Of a stretch of DNA of 64,000 bases, positions 25,394 to 32,774 are shown in pieces. Under the pieces are notes generated by a model. That model was not told the DNA's origin. It saw only the letters and a list, made by a program, of their open reading frames with translations, and made no database searches. This DNA is from UBA7672 sp041398245 (GTDB taxonomy: Bacteria > Pseudomonadota > Alphaproteobacteria > Caulobacterales > Hyphomonadaceae), in assembly GCA_041398245.1 (NCBI GenBank), contig JAWKVC010000017.1, positions 1 through 64,000 on the forward strand. The letters run 5' to 3'. Every line of letters begins with the position of its first letter. The first letter of the stretch is position 1. The translations under genes and the position numbers were made by a program.

Positions 25394-26038
25394 ATGCTCA
25401 TGGAACCCAAGGATAACGCCCCCAGCGACCTTTTCCTCGACCGGCTGACCGACGCCATGCTCGAACTGGCCCCGGAATCGGGCTGGACCCGGGCCGCCCT
25501 TGATAAGGCCGCCGAAAAGGCCGGCCTCAGCCAGGGTCAGGCCCTTCTGGCGGCGCCGAACGGCGTGGCGGACGTGCTGGCGGCTTTCGGGAAGCGGGCC
25601 GCCCGGGCCGGGGGCGAGGCGCTCGCCCTGCCGGCGGTTGCGTCTCTCAAGGTCCGCGAAAAGGTCCGGGCGGGGGTGAAAGGCTGGCTGGCGGCGCTTG
25701 CGCCCCACAAGGCGGCCGTGAAGCGCGCCGCGGCCAGCCCGGCAAATCTGCTCACAGGGCCGAAGGGGCTCTGGGCGGCGGCCGACGCGATCTGGTCGGC
25801 GCTCGGCGACAAGTCGACCGACTATAACTGGTACACCAAGCGGATGACGCTGGTGGCCGTGCTCGGATCGACCCTTGCCGCCTGGCTCGGAACGGATGAC
25901 GCGGAGCAGGTTGATGCTTTCCTCGACCGCCGCATCGAGAACGTCATGCAGTTCGAGAAGTTCAAGGCGCAGGCGCGCTCCGCGTTTTCCAAATTCCCGG
26001 ATCCGCTCGACATTCTCGGCCAGCGAAAATCGCCCTGA
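25394..26038 (+). CDS. COQ9 family protein (ubiquinone biosynthesis)
   Basis: The protein has 214 residues (start ATG 25394 or 25400). Like COQ9, it opens with a TetR-like helical part, 'GWTRAALDKAAEKAGLSQGQ' (about 28-48). The C-terminal COQ9 domain holds 'AADAIWSALGDKSTDYNWYTKR' (about residues 135-157) and a late 'TLAAWLGTDDAEQVDAFLDRRIENVMQFEKFK' region (about 170-200). COQ9 binds isoprene lipids and presents ubiquinone precursors to COQ7; bacterial members occur in Alphaproteobacteria. It is cytoplasmic or peripheral on the inner membrane. It is divergent from rpsU across a 209-base intergenic region. Confidence 0.9.
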   Translation: MLMEPKDNAPSDLFLDRLTDAMLELAPESGWTRAALDKAAEKAGLSQGQALLAAPNGVADVLAAFGKRAARAGGEALALPAVASLKVREKVRAGVKGWLAALAPHKAAVKRAAASPANLLTGPKGLWAAADAIWSALGDKSTDYNWYTKRMTLVAVLGSTLAAWLGTDDAEQVDAFLDRRIENVMQFEKFKAQARSAFSKFPDPLDILGQRKSP

Positions 26039-26099
26039 CCCGGTCCGGGTTCCTGTCTCGCCGTAAACCGTTCGCGCCGGAGTGGCGGCACTACAGATC

Positions 26100-26648
26100 C
26101 TACAGACCGGCGTCGTAAAGTCCCGGCATCAGGTGGACGATCTTGTCCGCCAGATGATGGCGGCTCAGCGGTTTCTCGGTCCAGTCCGTCATCCCCATCG
26201 ACAGAAGCCGGCCGACTTGTTCGCGGTGCCGATCATCGACCATGCCGAGAATCGGAATGTCGGCCCATGGCGTGCGGCTGCGGCGCACCCAGCGGATCAC
26301 ATCGGCGCCTGTCATGTGGGGCAGGTCCATACCGACGAGGACAAGGTCGAACGAGCGCAGCGCCAGCAGATCGACGGCGGATTGCCCGTCCTCGACCTCA
26401 ATCACCGAGATGCGCGGGCTGGCCAGCAGCACGCGCAGGACGCGGCGGTGATAAGGATCGGCTTCGGCCGCACGAATGCGTGTGTAGTCGTGCGGGCCCT
26501 GGTTGAACGGCTGGCGGGCCGGTTGGCTTAACGCACGACGGACGTCGCTGATCGGCCCGAAGGAATCGAACGGTTCCTCCGCCGCTTCAGTCGAAACGTC
26601 GTCCTGGGCAAGCAGCCAGTCCTCTATCTTGGCGTGCAGCGAACGCAT
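26100..26648 (-). CDS. Degenerate (pseudo-) receiver domain protein
   Basis: The protein has 182 residues. A 60-residue N-terminal extension leads to a receiver-like domain (about 62-178) that aligns in outline with the receivers of the two hybrid kinases in this window. Shared marks are 'SFDLVLVGMDLPHMTG', 'RSRTPWADIP' and 'SMGMTDWTEKPLS'. The phospho-acceptor position holds Gly ('VLVG' against 'VLLD') and the switch Thr region is replaced by 'GMVDD'. The distal Lys is kept. One acidic residue of the N-terminal pair survives in 'AEADPYHRR'. It probably cannot be phosphorylated at the normal site and may act by protein contacts. No kinase is adjacent. Confidence 0.82.
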   Translation of the reverse strand: MRSLHAKIEDWLLAQDDVSTEAAEEPFDSFGPISDVRRALSQPARQPFNQGPHDYTRIRAAEADPYHRRVLRVLLASPRISVIEVEDGQSAVDLLALRSFDLVLVGMDLPHMTGADVIRWVRRSRTPWADIPILGMVDDRHREQVGRLLSMGMTDWTEKPLSRHHLADKIVHLMPGLYDAGL

Positions 26649-26776
26649 CGGGAATTTCCGGTTGCATATGGAGGCCCCCCACGGGTCCGCGCGAAGATTC
26701 GCTCGGATGCCCTAAGGGAGACTCAGCGCGCGCACCGGAATTTCCGCATTCGCGATAACCATGCGCCAGAGCACAT

Positions 26777-26809
26777 AAAAAACGGCCCCACGCTCAAGGC
26801 GTGAGGCCG
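26777..26809 (-). terminator. Intrinsic terminator after the DUF3089 gene
   Basis: On the minus strand CGGCC-CACGC pairs with GCGTG-GGCCG around a 5-base loop. Six T residues follow directly (A-run at 26777-26782). It lies 33 bases past the stop at 26842. Confidence 0.9.
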
Positions 26810-26841
26810 CTTCGGCCGTCCTGCAGACGGTGGAACTATTT

Positions 26842-28125
26842 TCAGTGATGCGTCTTCTTCCACGCCGCCGACTGTTTCGCGAGGATATCAACAAGGTTGC
26901 CCATCGCGATGTTGGCGTCGTTGAGATGCAGGCCCCAGCCCGGATCGGGCTTGCCGTTCGCCATCACGTCCGTGCCGGGATCATCAATGCGCGGATCGTT
27001 CGGATCGGCGTTGAATGTCACCTTCAGATAGTGGTGGTTGCCCTCGTGCACGCACTCGGTTGTGGTCAGGCCCGGGGTCACAACGAAAGGCGTCGTGATC
27101 TGCTTGCCGGTCACCCAGGTCTTGTCGGCTGTGGACCAGTAGGCTTTCGCTTCCGCCGCGCCGCCGCCCAGCGCCGCCGGGTTGGCGCAAACCGCTTCCA
27201 TGTCGCCGCGCTCCAGGCCGAACATCGCCTGCGGCGAGGGCGGCACGGTCGACCGGAAAGACGAGAAAGAAATCGCGCAGCCCGTCTGGTCGGCCGACTT
27301 GCACGCCGGAATGTGCTTGAAGGTGCCGCCAACGTCCTGGCCCTTGGGCGCCATCAGCGAGAAGCCCATCACGATGGCGGAAACGAGCTTCTCCTGCGCG
27401 GGCTGACCGTCCACCTTGGATGAGATCAGGCGCATGATCTGGCCCGAGCCCTGGCTGTGGCCGAGAATCACGACGCCACGGCCCTTGTTCTCGTTGGCCA
27501 TATACCAGTCCCAGGCGTCATCGACGTCGTTGTTGGCGTCGGCCGGCGTGCCGCGTTCAGGCACAGCGCCGCTGCCCGACATACGGGCGCGCAGGGCGCC
27601 GAGCGAGAACTGCCGGTACATCGGCGCGAAGATGCGGCACTGACTGCCAAGCCGCGCGACTTGCGCCTTCACGACATTGAGTTCTTCCGGCCCCGGTACG
27701 AGATCGGATTGCGTAAACGGATCCAGCGACACGGTCGGATAGATGTAGAAACAATCGATCGGCGCGTTCGGGTTGCTGGTGAACTTTTCGAGCGTTGTCG
27801 ATCCATCCGCCTTCACGACCGTCGCGTCCATGTTCACCTCGCACGCATTGTTGGCGATACCCGGACGGCAAAGCCAGTGCGCGGGGACGGAATAGTCGGT
27901 GCGGCCCGATGCAGCCGGCGTGACGGCGACCGCCGGCGTCGCGGCTGGCGCGGCCGGCTTTGCGGCGGGCGGGTTCGGCGCCTGCGGCGCCAGTGTCGGC
28001 GACATCGTCGGGTGAATCGGAATCTGCGGCGCAGCTCTGGAATGATCCGGGGCAAACAGCCCGCACCCTGTCGCCAGCAGGATGGCGGCAGCCATCGCGG
28101 CGCCAGCCTTCAGTCGGTGTTTCAT
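26842..28125 (-). CDS. DUF3089 alpha/beta-hydrolase lipoprotein (lipase-like)
   Basis: The protein has 427 residues. The signal peptide ends at the lipobox ATGC (Cys21), followed by a 50-residue Pro/Ala linker and the DUF3089 hydrolase. Hallmarks are 'WLCRPG' near residue 84, 'DCFYIYPTVSLDP', the nucleophile elbow 'ILGHSQGSGQIMRLI' (Ser about 222) and a C-terminal 'WGLHLNDANIAMGNLVDIL' His. Members are secreted or membrane-bound serine esterases of unknown substrate. It is followed by an intrinsic terminator, so it is probably a single-gene unit. Serine hydrolase activity is a family inference. Confidence 0.88.
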   Translation of the reverse strand: MKHRLKAGAAMAAAILLATGCGLFAPDHSRAAPQIPIHPTMSPTLAPQAPNPPAAKPAAPAATPAVAVTPAASGRTDYSVPAHWLCRPGIANNACEVNMDATVVKADGSTTLEKFTSNPNAPIDCFYIYPTVSLDPFTQSDLVPGPEELNVVKAQVARLGSQCRIFAPMYRQFSLGALRARMSGSGAVPERGTPADANNDVDDAWDWYMANENKGRGVVILGHSQGSGQIMRLISSKVDGQPAQEKLVSAIVMGFSLMAPKGQDVGGTFKHIPACKSADQTGCAISFSSFRSTVPPSPQAMFGLERGDMEAVCANPAALGGGAAEAKAYWSTADKTWVTGKQITTPFVVTPGLTTTECVHEGNHHYLKVTFNADPNDPRIDDPGTDVMANGKPDPGWGLHLNDANIAMGNLVDILAKQSAAWKKTHH

Positions 28126-28209
28126 TGCAGTCTCTCCCTCGCATCGTTGTTATGTTGATTGCGGCGCAATCTGCCGCCGCAAGGGAAAGCTTGTCCAGCG
28201 ATTGCTGGC

Positions 28210-29151
28210 TCAACCTGGCGTGACTGCGTCGCAGCTCGACATCTGAGTTGAGCGGACCGCTGCGGCGCGGGGGTCATCTTCGCCCACGATATGGGCGGAG
28301 AAGGTTCGGTTCTCTGTCGAGGCGAACAGGTCTTCCAGCGGACCCGCTGCGCTCTCCACCATGAACACATCGACATGCGCGCCCTTGATGGCGCCGCCGC
28401 GATCGCCGGCGAAGAGATAGCCGTCATGCACATAGTCGCGGCCGTCGATCCGGAATGCGCGGCCGCGGAGGTCGGGCACGAATACGACAGACTCGAGCGG
28501 GATCACATCAGGATCGACCGCGATGGTGCGGAAAGGAACAAGCGGATGGTTGCGCACGCCGCAGCCGAGTGGATGGTTCACGCGCATGAAGCGGGCGCGT
28601 CGCGTCGCGGCCTTCACCGTGCCGGAAAGGTCGCCCAGCCATTGATCGCAATTGGCCTGCTCCGGTCCGCGCGCGTCGACGAAGACATAGGCCGTCGATG
28701 TCTCGCCCTGCCGCACCGAAACCGATCCCTGAAGGGCCGCCTCGCACCAGTCGCGGTGCGTCAGCGGCGGAGAGATTGGCTGGCCGTCACGATCGAGCAG
28801 CGGGAAGGCGGCCGATATCGTCGCGAGCGCAGGCGTGATGCTCGGCGTGTGATAGTGCGTGGCCCACAATCTCAAATCCGGTCCGAGCGTCTGCTCATCC
28901 GGCGCAGCGAGCGCGAACGCCTGAGCCGCTTCCTCGAGTGTCATCACAGGCGACAGCGGCGTGGGCTCGCGTCCTGTCGTTGAAGCTGTGGCGCACGCTG
29001 TCAGCAGGCCAAGGATCGCATAGCTCGCCTGACGTGGCATGCGTCGCCGTGGCGCCGCCGCAGCTTCAGGCGCAGGCGCGCACGCGACCACATCCGCGCC
29101 GCTGGGGGCGGGATCTGCCCTGAGGCCCAGGATCGCGTTGAGTTCTTTCAT
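28210..29151 (-). CDS. MltA-like 3D-domain lipoprotein or secreted protein (copy A)
   Basis: The protein has 313 residues from 29151. ATG 29040 would give a signal-peptide form, 'MPRQASYAILGLLTACATAS' with a lipobox Cys, and may be the true start, though no ribosome site is clear for either. The fold resembles a reduced MltA. Its 'ALQGSVSV' segment aligns with the MltA 'QGSG' region and the C-terminal 3D domain has 'RTIAVDPDVIPLESVVFV' and 'YLFAGDRGGAIKGAHVDVF', which contains the catalytic-type Asp of lytic transglycosylases. A role in peptidoglycan cleavage is inferred. Copy B (29208-30098) lies immediately upstream in the same orientation and shares the same segments, so this is a tandem duplication. 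Confidence 0.8.
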   Translation of the reverse strand: MKELNAILGLRADPAPSGADVVACAPAPEAAAAPRRRMPRQASYAILGLLTACATASTTGREPTPLSPVMTLEEAAQAFALAAPDEQTLGPDLRLWATHYHTPSITPALATISAAFPLLDRDGQPISPPLTHRDWCEAALQGSVSVRQGETSTAYVFVDARGPEQANCDQWLGDLSGTVKAATRRARFMRVNHPLGCGVRNHPLVPFRTIAVDPDVIPLESVVFVPDLRGRAFRIDGRDYVHDGYLFAGDRGGAIKGAHVDVFMVESAAGPLEDLFASTENRTFSAHIVGEDDPRAAAVRSTQMSSCDAVTPG

Positions 29152-29207
29152 GCAATAGCGAAATCGGCAGAGGTGTTACCGGACCGTTACCGCGTCTTCC
29201 AGAGGCG

Positions 29208-30098
29208 TCAGACCGGGTTGGTCGTCCGGCGCTTGCGGCCGGGGCCATCCGTGTCCTTGCAGACCTCGTCGGCGGCGTCCTTCAGCGCGATAGCCGCCGG
29301 ATGCTTCGGGTCGACGAAATAGGCTTCGAACGTGCCGCGCGGGCTGGAGCGCACGATATCGGGGAAGGGATCGACCGCTGCGTCGGCGACGAACATGTCG
29401 ATATGGTTGCCCTCGATGGCGCCGCCTGTGTCGCTGGCGATCACATAGCCATCATGCGTGAAGAACTCGCCGGCATTCCAGAACGTCTTGCCGCGCAGCT
29501 TGGGCACGTAGAGCACCGTGCCCATTTTGATCTTGGAACGATCCACCGCGATCGTGCGGAACGCCATCAGCGGGATCACGCGCACATCGCAGGCTTGCGG
29601 ATGATGGAACTCGACAAAGCGCGCCCGGCGCGTGGCCGATTTGATGCCCGCCGACAGGTCGCCGAAATACTTGTCGCACACAACCTGTTCGGGGCCGCGG
29701 CTATCAACGAACATGTAGGCCGTCGGCTTGTCCTTGCCGTTATGGACCCACACCGAGCCCTGCATGGCGGCGTTGCACCAGTCCTGGGTCGAGAGGGGCG
29801 GAGACACCGGCGAGCCGTTACGGCCCAGAAGCGGCTTGGCCGACACGCTGGTCCACGACGGACGCACGGTTGGCATATGATAGTAGGTCGCCCACAGCTT
29901 GGTCTTCTTCTTCGCCGGCAGTTCGGCGTCGGCGGGCGCGTCCAGAAGGAAGTTCAACGCCTGCTGCGTGGGATGCAGCTCCGCGCGTCCCAGCGTGATG
30001 TTGACTTCAGTGGAGGCGAAGGCTGAGCGGAGTTGCGGGCCAAGCAGCATGATGCCGCCAACGACAACCAACACCAGGGCGAGGAGCAGTTTTTTCAT
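29208..30098 (-). CDS. MltA-like 3D-domain secreted protein (copy B)
   Basis: The protein has 296 residues with an N-terminal membrane segment or signal (about 4-25). It carries the same segments as copy A: 'LWATYYHMPTVRPSW', 'WCNAAMQGSVWV', 'YMFVDSRGPEQVVCDKYFG', 'RTIAVDRSKIKMGTVLYV' and 'YVIASDTGGAIEGNHIDMF'. The last matches the MltA DTGGAIKG motif most closely. Copy A lies downstream, 57 bases between genes, likely co-transcribed. Cys pairs are conserved between copies. Peptidoglycan lytic activity is inferred. Confidence 0.82.
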   Translation of the reverse strand: MKKLLLALVLVVVGGIMLLGPQLRSAFASTEVNITLGRAELHPTQQALNFLLDAPADAELPAKKKTKLWATYYHMPTVRPSWTSVSAKPLLGRNGSPVSPPLSTQDWCNAAMQGSVWVHNGKDKPTAYMFVDSRGPEQVVCDKYFGDLSAGIKSATRRARFVEFHHPQACDVRVIPLMAFRTIAVDRSKIKMGTVLYVPKLRGKTFWNAGEFFTHDGYVIASDTGGAIEGNHIDMFVADAAVDPFPDIVRSSPRGTFEAYFVDPKHPAAIALKDAADEVCKDTDGPGRKRRTTNPV

Positions 30099-30203
30099 AC
30101 GATTCCCGGCTGCCGCCCCGTGCCCTGCAGAAGCCTTCGAACTTGGGCGAGATCATGGCAGGTTCAACCGTCGGGTGCAATCGGTCGCAGCCGCAGCTTG
30201 CGG

Positions 30204-30644
30204 CTAAATCGGCGGCGGCTGTCGCGGCGTTGATGGCAGCGCGGGGTCGTGATGCGCCCATGCCGGAGCCGAGTCCTTCCAGATGTTAAGCGTCGGTCTG
30301 GCGATCGACGTGTCGTCGAGTGTCCCCGCGCGCAGGATGATGAGGTGAGGGCGGGCCTCCGACGCGCTGGTCATGGGCGTTCCGCAGGTCACGCAGAAGC
30401 TGCGGACCATGCGGTTGCCGGAGTCCGCGACCGAAATGAATTGCGTCAGGGGGCCGGTGATCGTCACCTTGTCGAGCGGGAAGACGACGTTCACCGTCGC
30501 CGAGCCTGAAGCCCAGTACTGGCAGACGCGGCACCAGCACTGCCGCACCATCATGGGTTGCGCCTCAACGCTGTAGCGCACTGCGCCGCACAGGCATCCG
30601 CCTGTCACGGGGTGATCTGTCACTGGTTGAGGTGTGCCGGTCAT
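30204..30644 (-). CDS. GFA-family protein (CENP-V/GFA zinc-binding domain)
   Basis: The protein has 146 residues. The zinc-binding Cys set of the GFA fold is complete: 'GGCLCGAVRY', 'CWCRVCQ' and 'SFCVTCGTPM'. GFA proteins include glutathione-dependent formaldehyde-activating enzyme, but most members have unknown substrates, so no specific reaction is claimed. It is cytoplasmic. It stands between the 3D-domain pair and a hybrid kinase. Confidence 0.9.
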   Translation of the reverse strand: MTGTPQPVTDHPVTGGCLCGAVRYSVEAQPMMVRQCWCRVCQYWASGSATVNVVFPLDKVTITGPLTQFISVADSGNRMVRSFCVTCGTPMTSASEARPHLIILRAGTLDDTSIARPTLNIWKDSAPAWAHHDPALPSTPRQPPPI

Positions 30645-30704
30645 TCCGCCCTCCCGCTTTCGCCAAGGACTAGCGGCTCAGCCGCTCTCCGGCCAGCGCA
30701 GGCG

Positions 30705-32348
30705 TCAGGCTGCGGCGACCTTCTGCTTCTGGCGAGGATCCATGCAGGCGGCGATCCGCGTCAGCAGCAGGCGCCTGTCGATGGGCTTGGCGACATAATC
30801 GGTCATCCCCATCGCCACGAAGCGCTCGCGGTCGCCTTCCATGGCGTCCGCGGTGAGGGCGATCACCGGCAGGTCGCGCCAGGGCTGATCCGACGCACGG
30901 ATGCGGCGGATCGCTTCGCAGCCATCCATCGCCGGCATATGAACATCGAGCAGCACGATGTCGAACGCCTCGCTGGCAAGCCGGTCGAGCGCTTCCGCGC
31001 CATTCACGGCTTCAGTAACGGTCGCGTGGATTGACGCCAGGAACAGCCGGACAACCTGACGATTCACGCTGTTGTCGTCGACCAGCAGGACGCGCAGGGG
31101 ACGCGATGGCGTCCAGTTCGTTTCGGTTTCGGCGGCGGGCGTCGGGGCCGGACTTGCGGCGCCGCTCGCAGCCTCGTCCGCCGCAAACGTCATCGTGAAG
31201 GTCGAGCCCTCGCCGGGCGCGCTTTCGGCGGAGGCATCGCCGCCCATCATCCGCAACAGGCGGCGTGTGATCGCCAGCCCCAGTCCGGTGCCACCGAACC
31301 GGCGGGTGATCGATCCGTCTGCCTGCGTGAACGGCGTGAACAGATTGGCGAGCGTATCGGCGCTCATGCCGATGCCGGTGTCCTTCACGGAAATGGCGAC
31401 GGCAGGTTTGCCTTCGGCGCTGCGCCGGATGCGGCAGCCGATCTCGATCCGGCCCTGATGAGTAAACTTCACGGCGTTGGAGATCAGATTGCCGATGCAC
31501 TGGTGTACGCGGACCGGATCGTATTTCAGGCGCGCCGGCAGATCGGCCGGAAGATCCAGCACCATCTCCAGTCCCTTGTCGCGCGCCTGCGGCGCAAAGA
31601 GACGGAAGACACGGTTGATTGTCGCCCGCAGATCGCTTTCGACGGGCTCGATCGCCAGCTTGCCAGCTTCGATCTTCGACAGGTCGAGAATGTCGTTCAG
31701 CAGTCCGGTCAGCGTCTCTCCCGAGGCGACGATCAGATCGACCTTCTCCTTCTGCCCCTCTGCCAGCGGCTCCTGCGCCAACGCCTGCGCCATGCCCAGA
31801 ATGCCGTTCAGAGGCGTGCGGATTTCGTGGCTCATCGTCGCCAGGAAGTCGGACTTGGCCTGCGAGGCCCGGGTCGCACGCTCCGTTTCAGCCGATAGCT
31901 GCTGCGTGGCGGCCAGAAGCCGGGCGTTCTTTTCCTCAGCGACAAGCACGGACGCGCGATAGAGATCGAAGGCGCTCGCAACGCCAGCATAGCAGCCGTT
32001 TTCATCCGTCATCGCGACACCCTGCAGCAGGGCTTCGGGCGACATGCCGGCAATGAGGCGGCAAAGCTCTTCCATGGGCGCATCGATGCGCACGAGGCGC
32101 GGGTTAGCCTGCATCAGCTGCGCGATCGGGCGCTTGTCCCAAAGCTCGCGGCCGAATTTCAGCGAGAAGGATTGAAACAGCGCGTGGCGCGTGACGAGTC
32201 CGACGGGACGCTGATCGCCGTCGACGACCGCGATGATGTGAAGATCCTCGTCCTGCTCGAAACGTCTGACGACGGCGCCGCCGGGCGTCGCCGGTCCCGC
32301 CGCTTCGATACGGCGGGCGATGTCGCAGGCAAACATACCCTCACTCAC
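30705..32348 (-). CDS. Soluble hybrid histidine kinase with N-terminal CBS-like domains
   Basis: The protein has 547 residues from GTG 32348 (GGGGAG upstream); ATG 32336 is an alternative start. No membrane helix is seen. A CBS-like pair ('VVDGDQRPVGLVTRHALF' and 'MTDENGCYAGVASAFDLY') spans about 10-132. HisKA 'MSHEIRTPLNGILG' carries His174, and HATPase has 'LISNAVKFT', 'DTGIGM' and 'GGTGLGLAI'. The receiver has 'LLVDDNSVNRQ', Asp468 in 'LLDVHMPAMDG' and 'VAKPI'. CBS pairs usually bind adenine nucleotides, so an energy-state input is plausible. The receiver and kinase core closely resemble the gene at 12482-14014. Confidence 0.9.
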   Translation of the reverse strand: MSEGMFACDIARRIEAAGPATPGGAVVRRFEQDEDLHIIAVVDGDQRPVGLVTRHALFQSFSLKFGRELWDKRPIAQLMQANPRLVRIDAPMEELCRLIAGMSPEALLQGVAMTDENGCYAGVASAFDLYRASVLVAEEKNARLLAATQQLSAETERATRASQAKSDFLATMSHEIRTPLNGILGMAQALAQEPLAEGQKEKVDLIVASGETLTGLLNDILDLSKIEAGKLAIEPVESDLRATINRVFRLFAPQARDKGLEMVLDLPADLPARLKYDPVRVHQCIGNLISNAVKFTHQGRIEIGCRIRRSAEGKPAVAISVKDTGIGMSADTLANLFTPFTQADGSITRRFGGTGLGLAITRRLLRMMGGDASAESAPGEGSTFTMTFAADEAASGAASPAPTPAAETETNWTPSRPLRVLLVDDNSVNRQVVRLFLASIHATVTEAVNGAEALDRLASEAFDIVLLDVHMPAMDGCEAIRRIRASDQPWRDLPVIALTADAMEGDRERFVAMGMTDYVAKPIDRRLLLTRIAACMDPRQKQKVAAA

Positions 32349-32774
32349 TCTACTCCCCCCAGTATACCCGACCGGATGCAGGTGTAGCCGACCGCGCTGA
32401 AAGCGGCGTGAATCCTGTGGCGGGCCCGCTCGGTCGGAGCGTGTTTTCTCGTGAATTTTTTATGTCGCTTATGCGACGATGAGGCCGTCCAGCTTGCCGG
32501 CTGGCATCTTGCCGCAACCCGACGCTGATCGGCCTTCAGCGAACACAGGGATGATGCAGCCGTAACCACCGTTCCCTGCCACCGCTAGATTGCTTCGCTA
32601 AACAAAATCTTCGCGAGCTAACCCAAGGGAATGGCCGCGAACGTTGGGGCATGATGCCGTAGCGGCCGCCTAGATAGTGATTCACGCCCGTTACCGATTG
32701 GTCCAATCATCTCTCAGCGCTCCGGAGGGATAGCCAGGGTGCATAGAAAAAAGAAATCCAGGGAGGGAATGAGC
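32349..32774. other. 426-base intergenic region between kinase and TonB receptor
   Basis: This is the longest gene-free stretch in the window. It holds the upstream regions of two divergent genes. A small hairpin GTCGC-TTAT-GCGAC (32464-32477) follows a T6 run, and an A/T-richer patch lies at 32586-32612. I see no convincing promoter, riboswitch or small gene. The SD for the receptor (GGAGG 32762-32766) lies at its right end. Confidence 0.6.

Noticed and set aside
25181..25708. A 175-residue minus-strand frame overlapping the COQ9 gene and the rpsU start
   Set aside because: It ends inside the rpsU leader and is antisense to the recognisable COQ9 protein. It does not provide an upstream start for rpsU because the frame differs.
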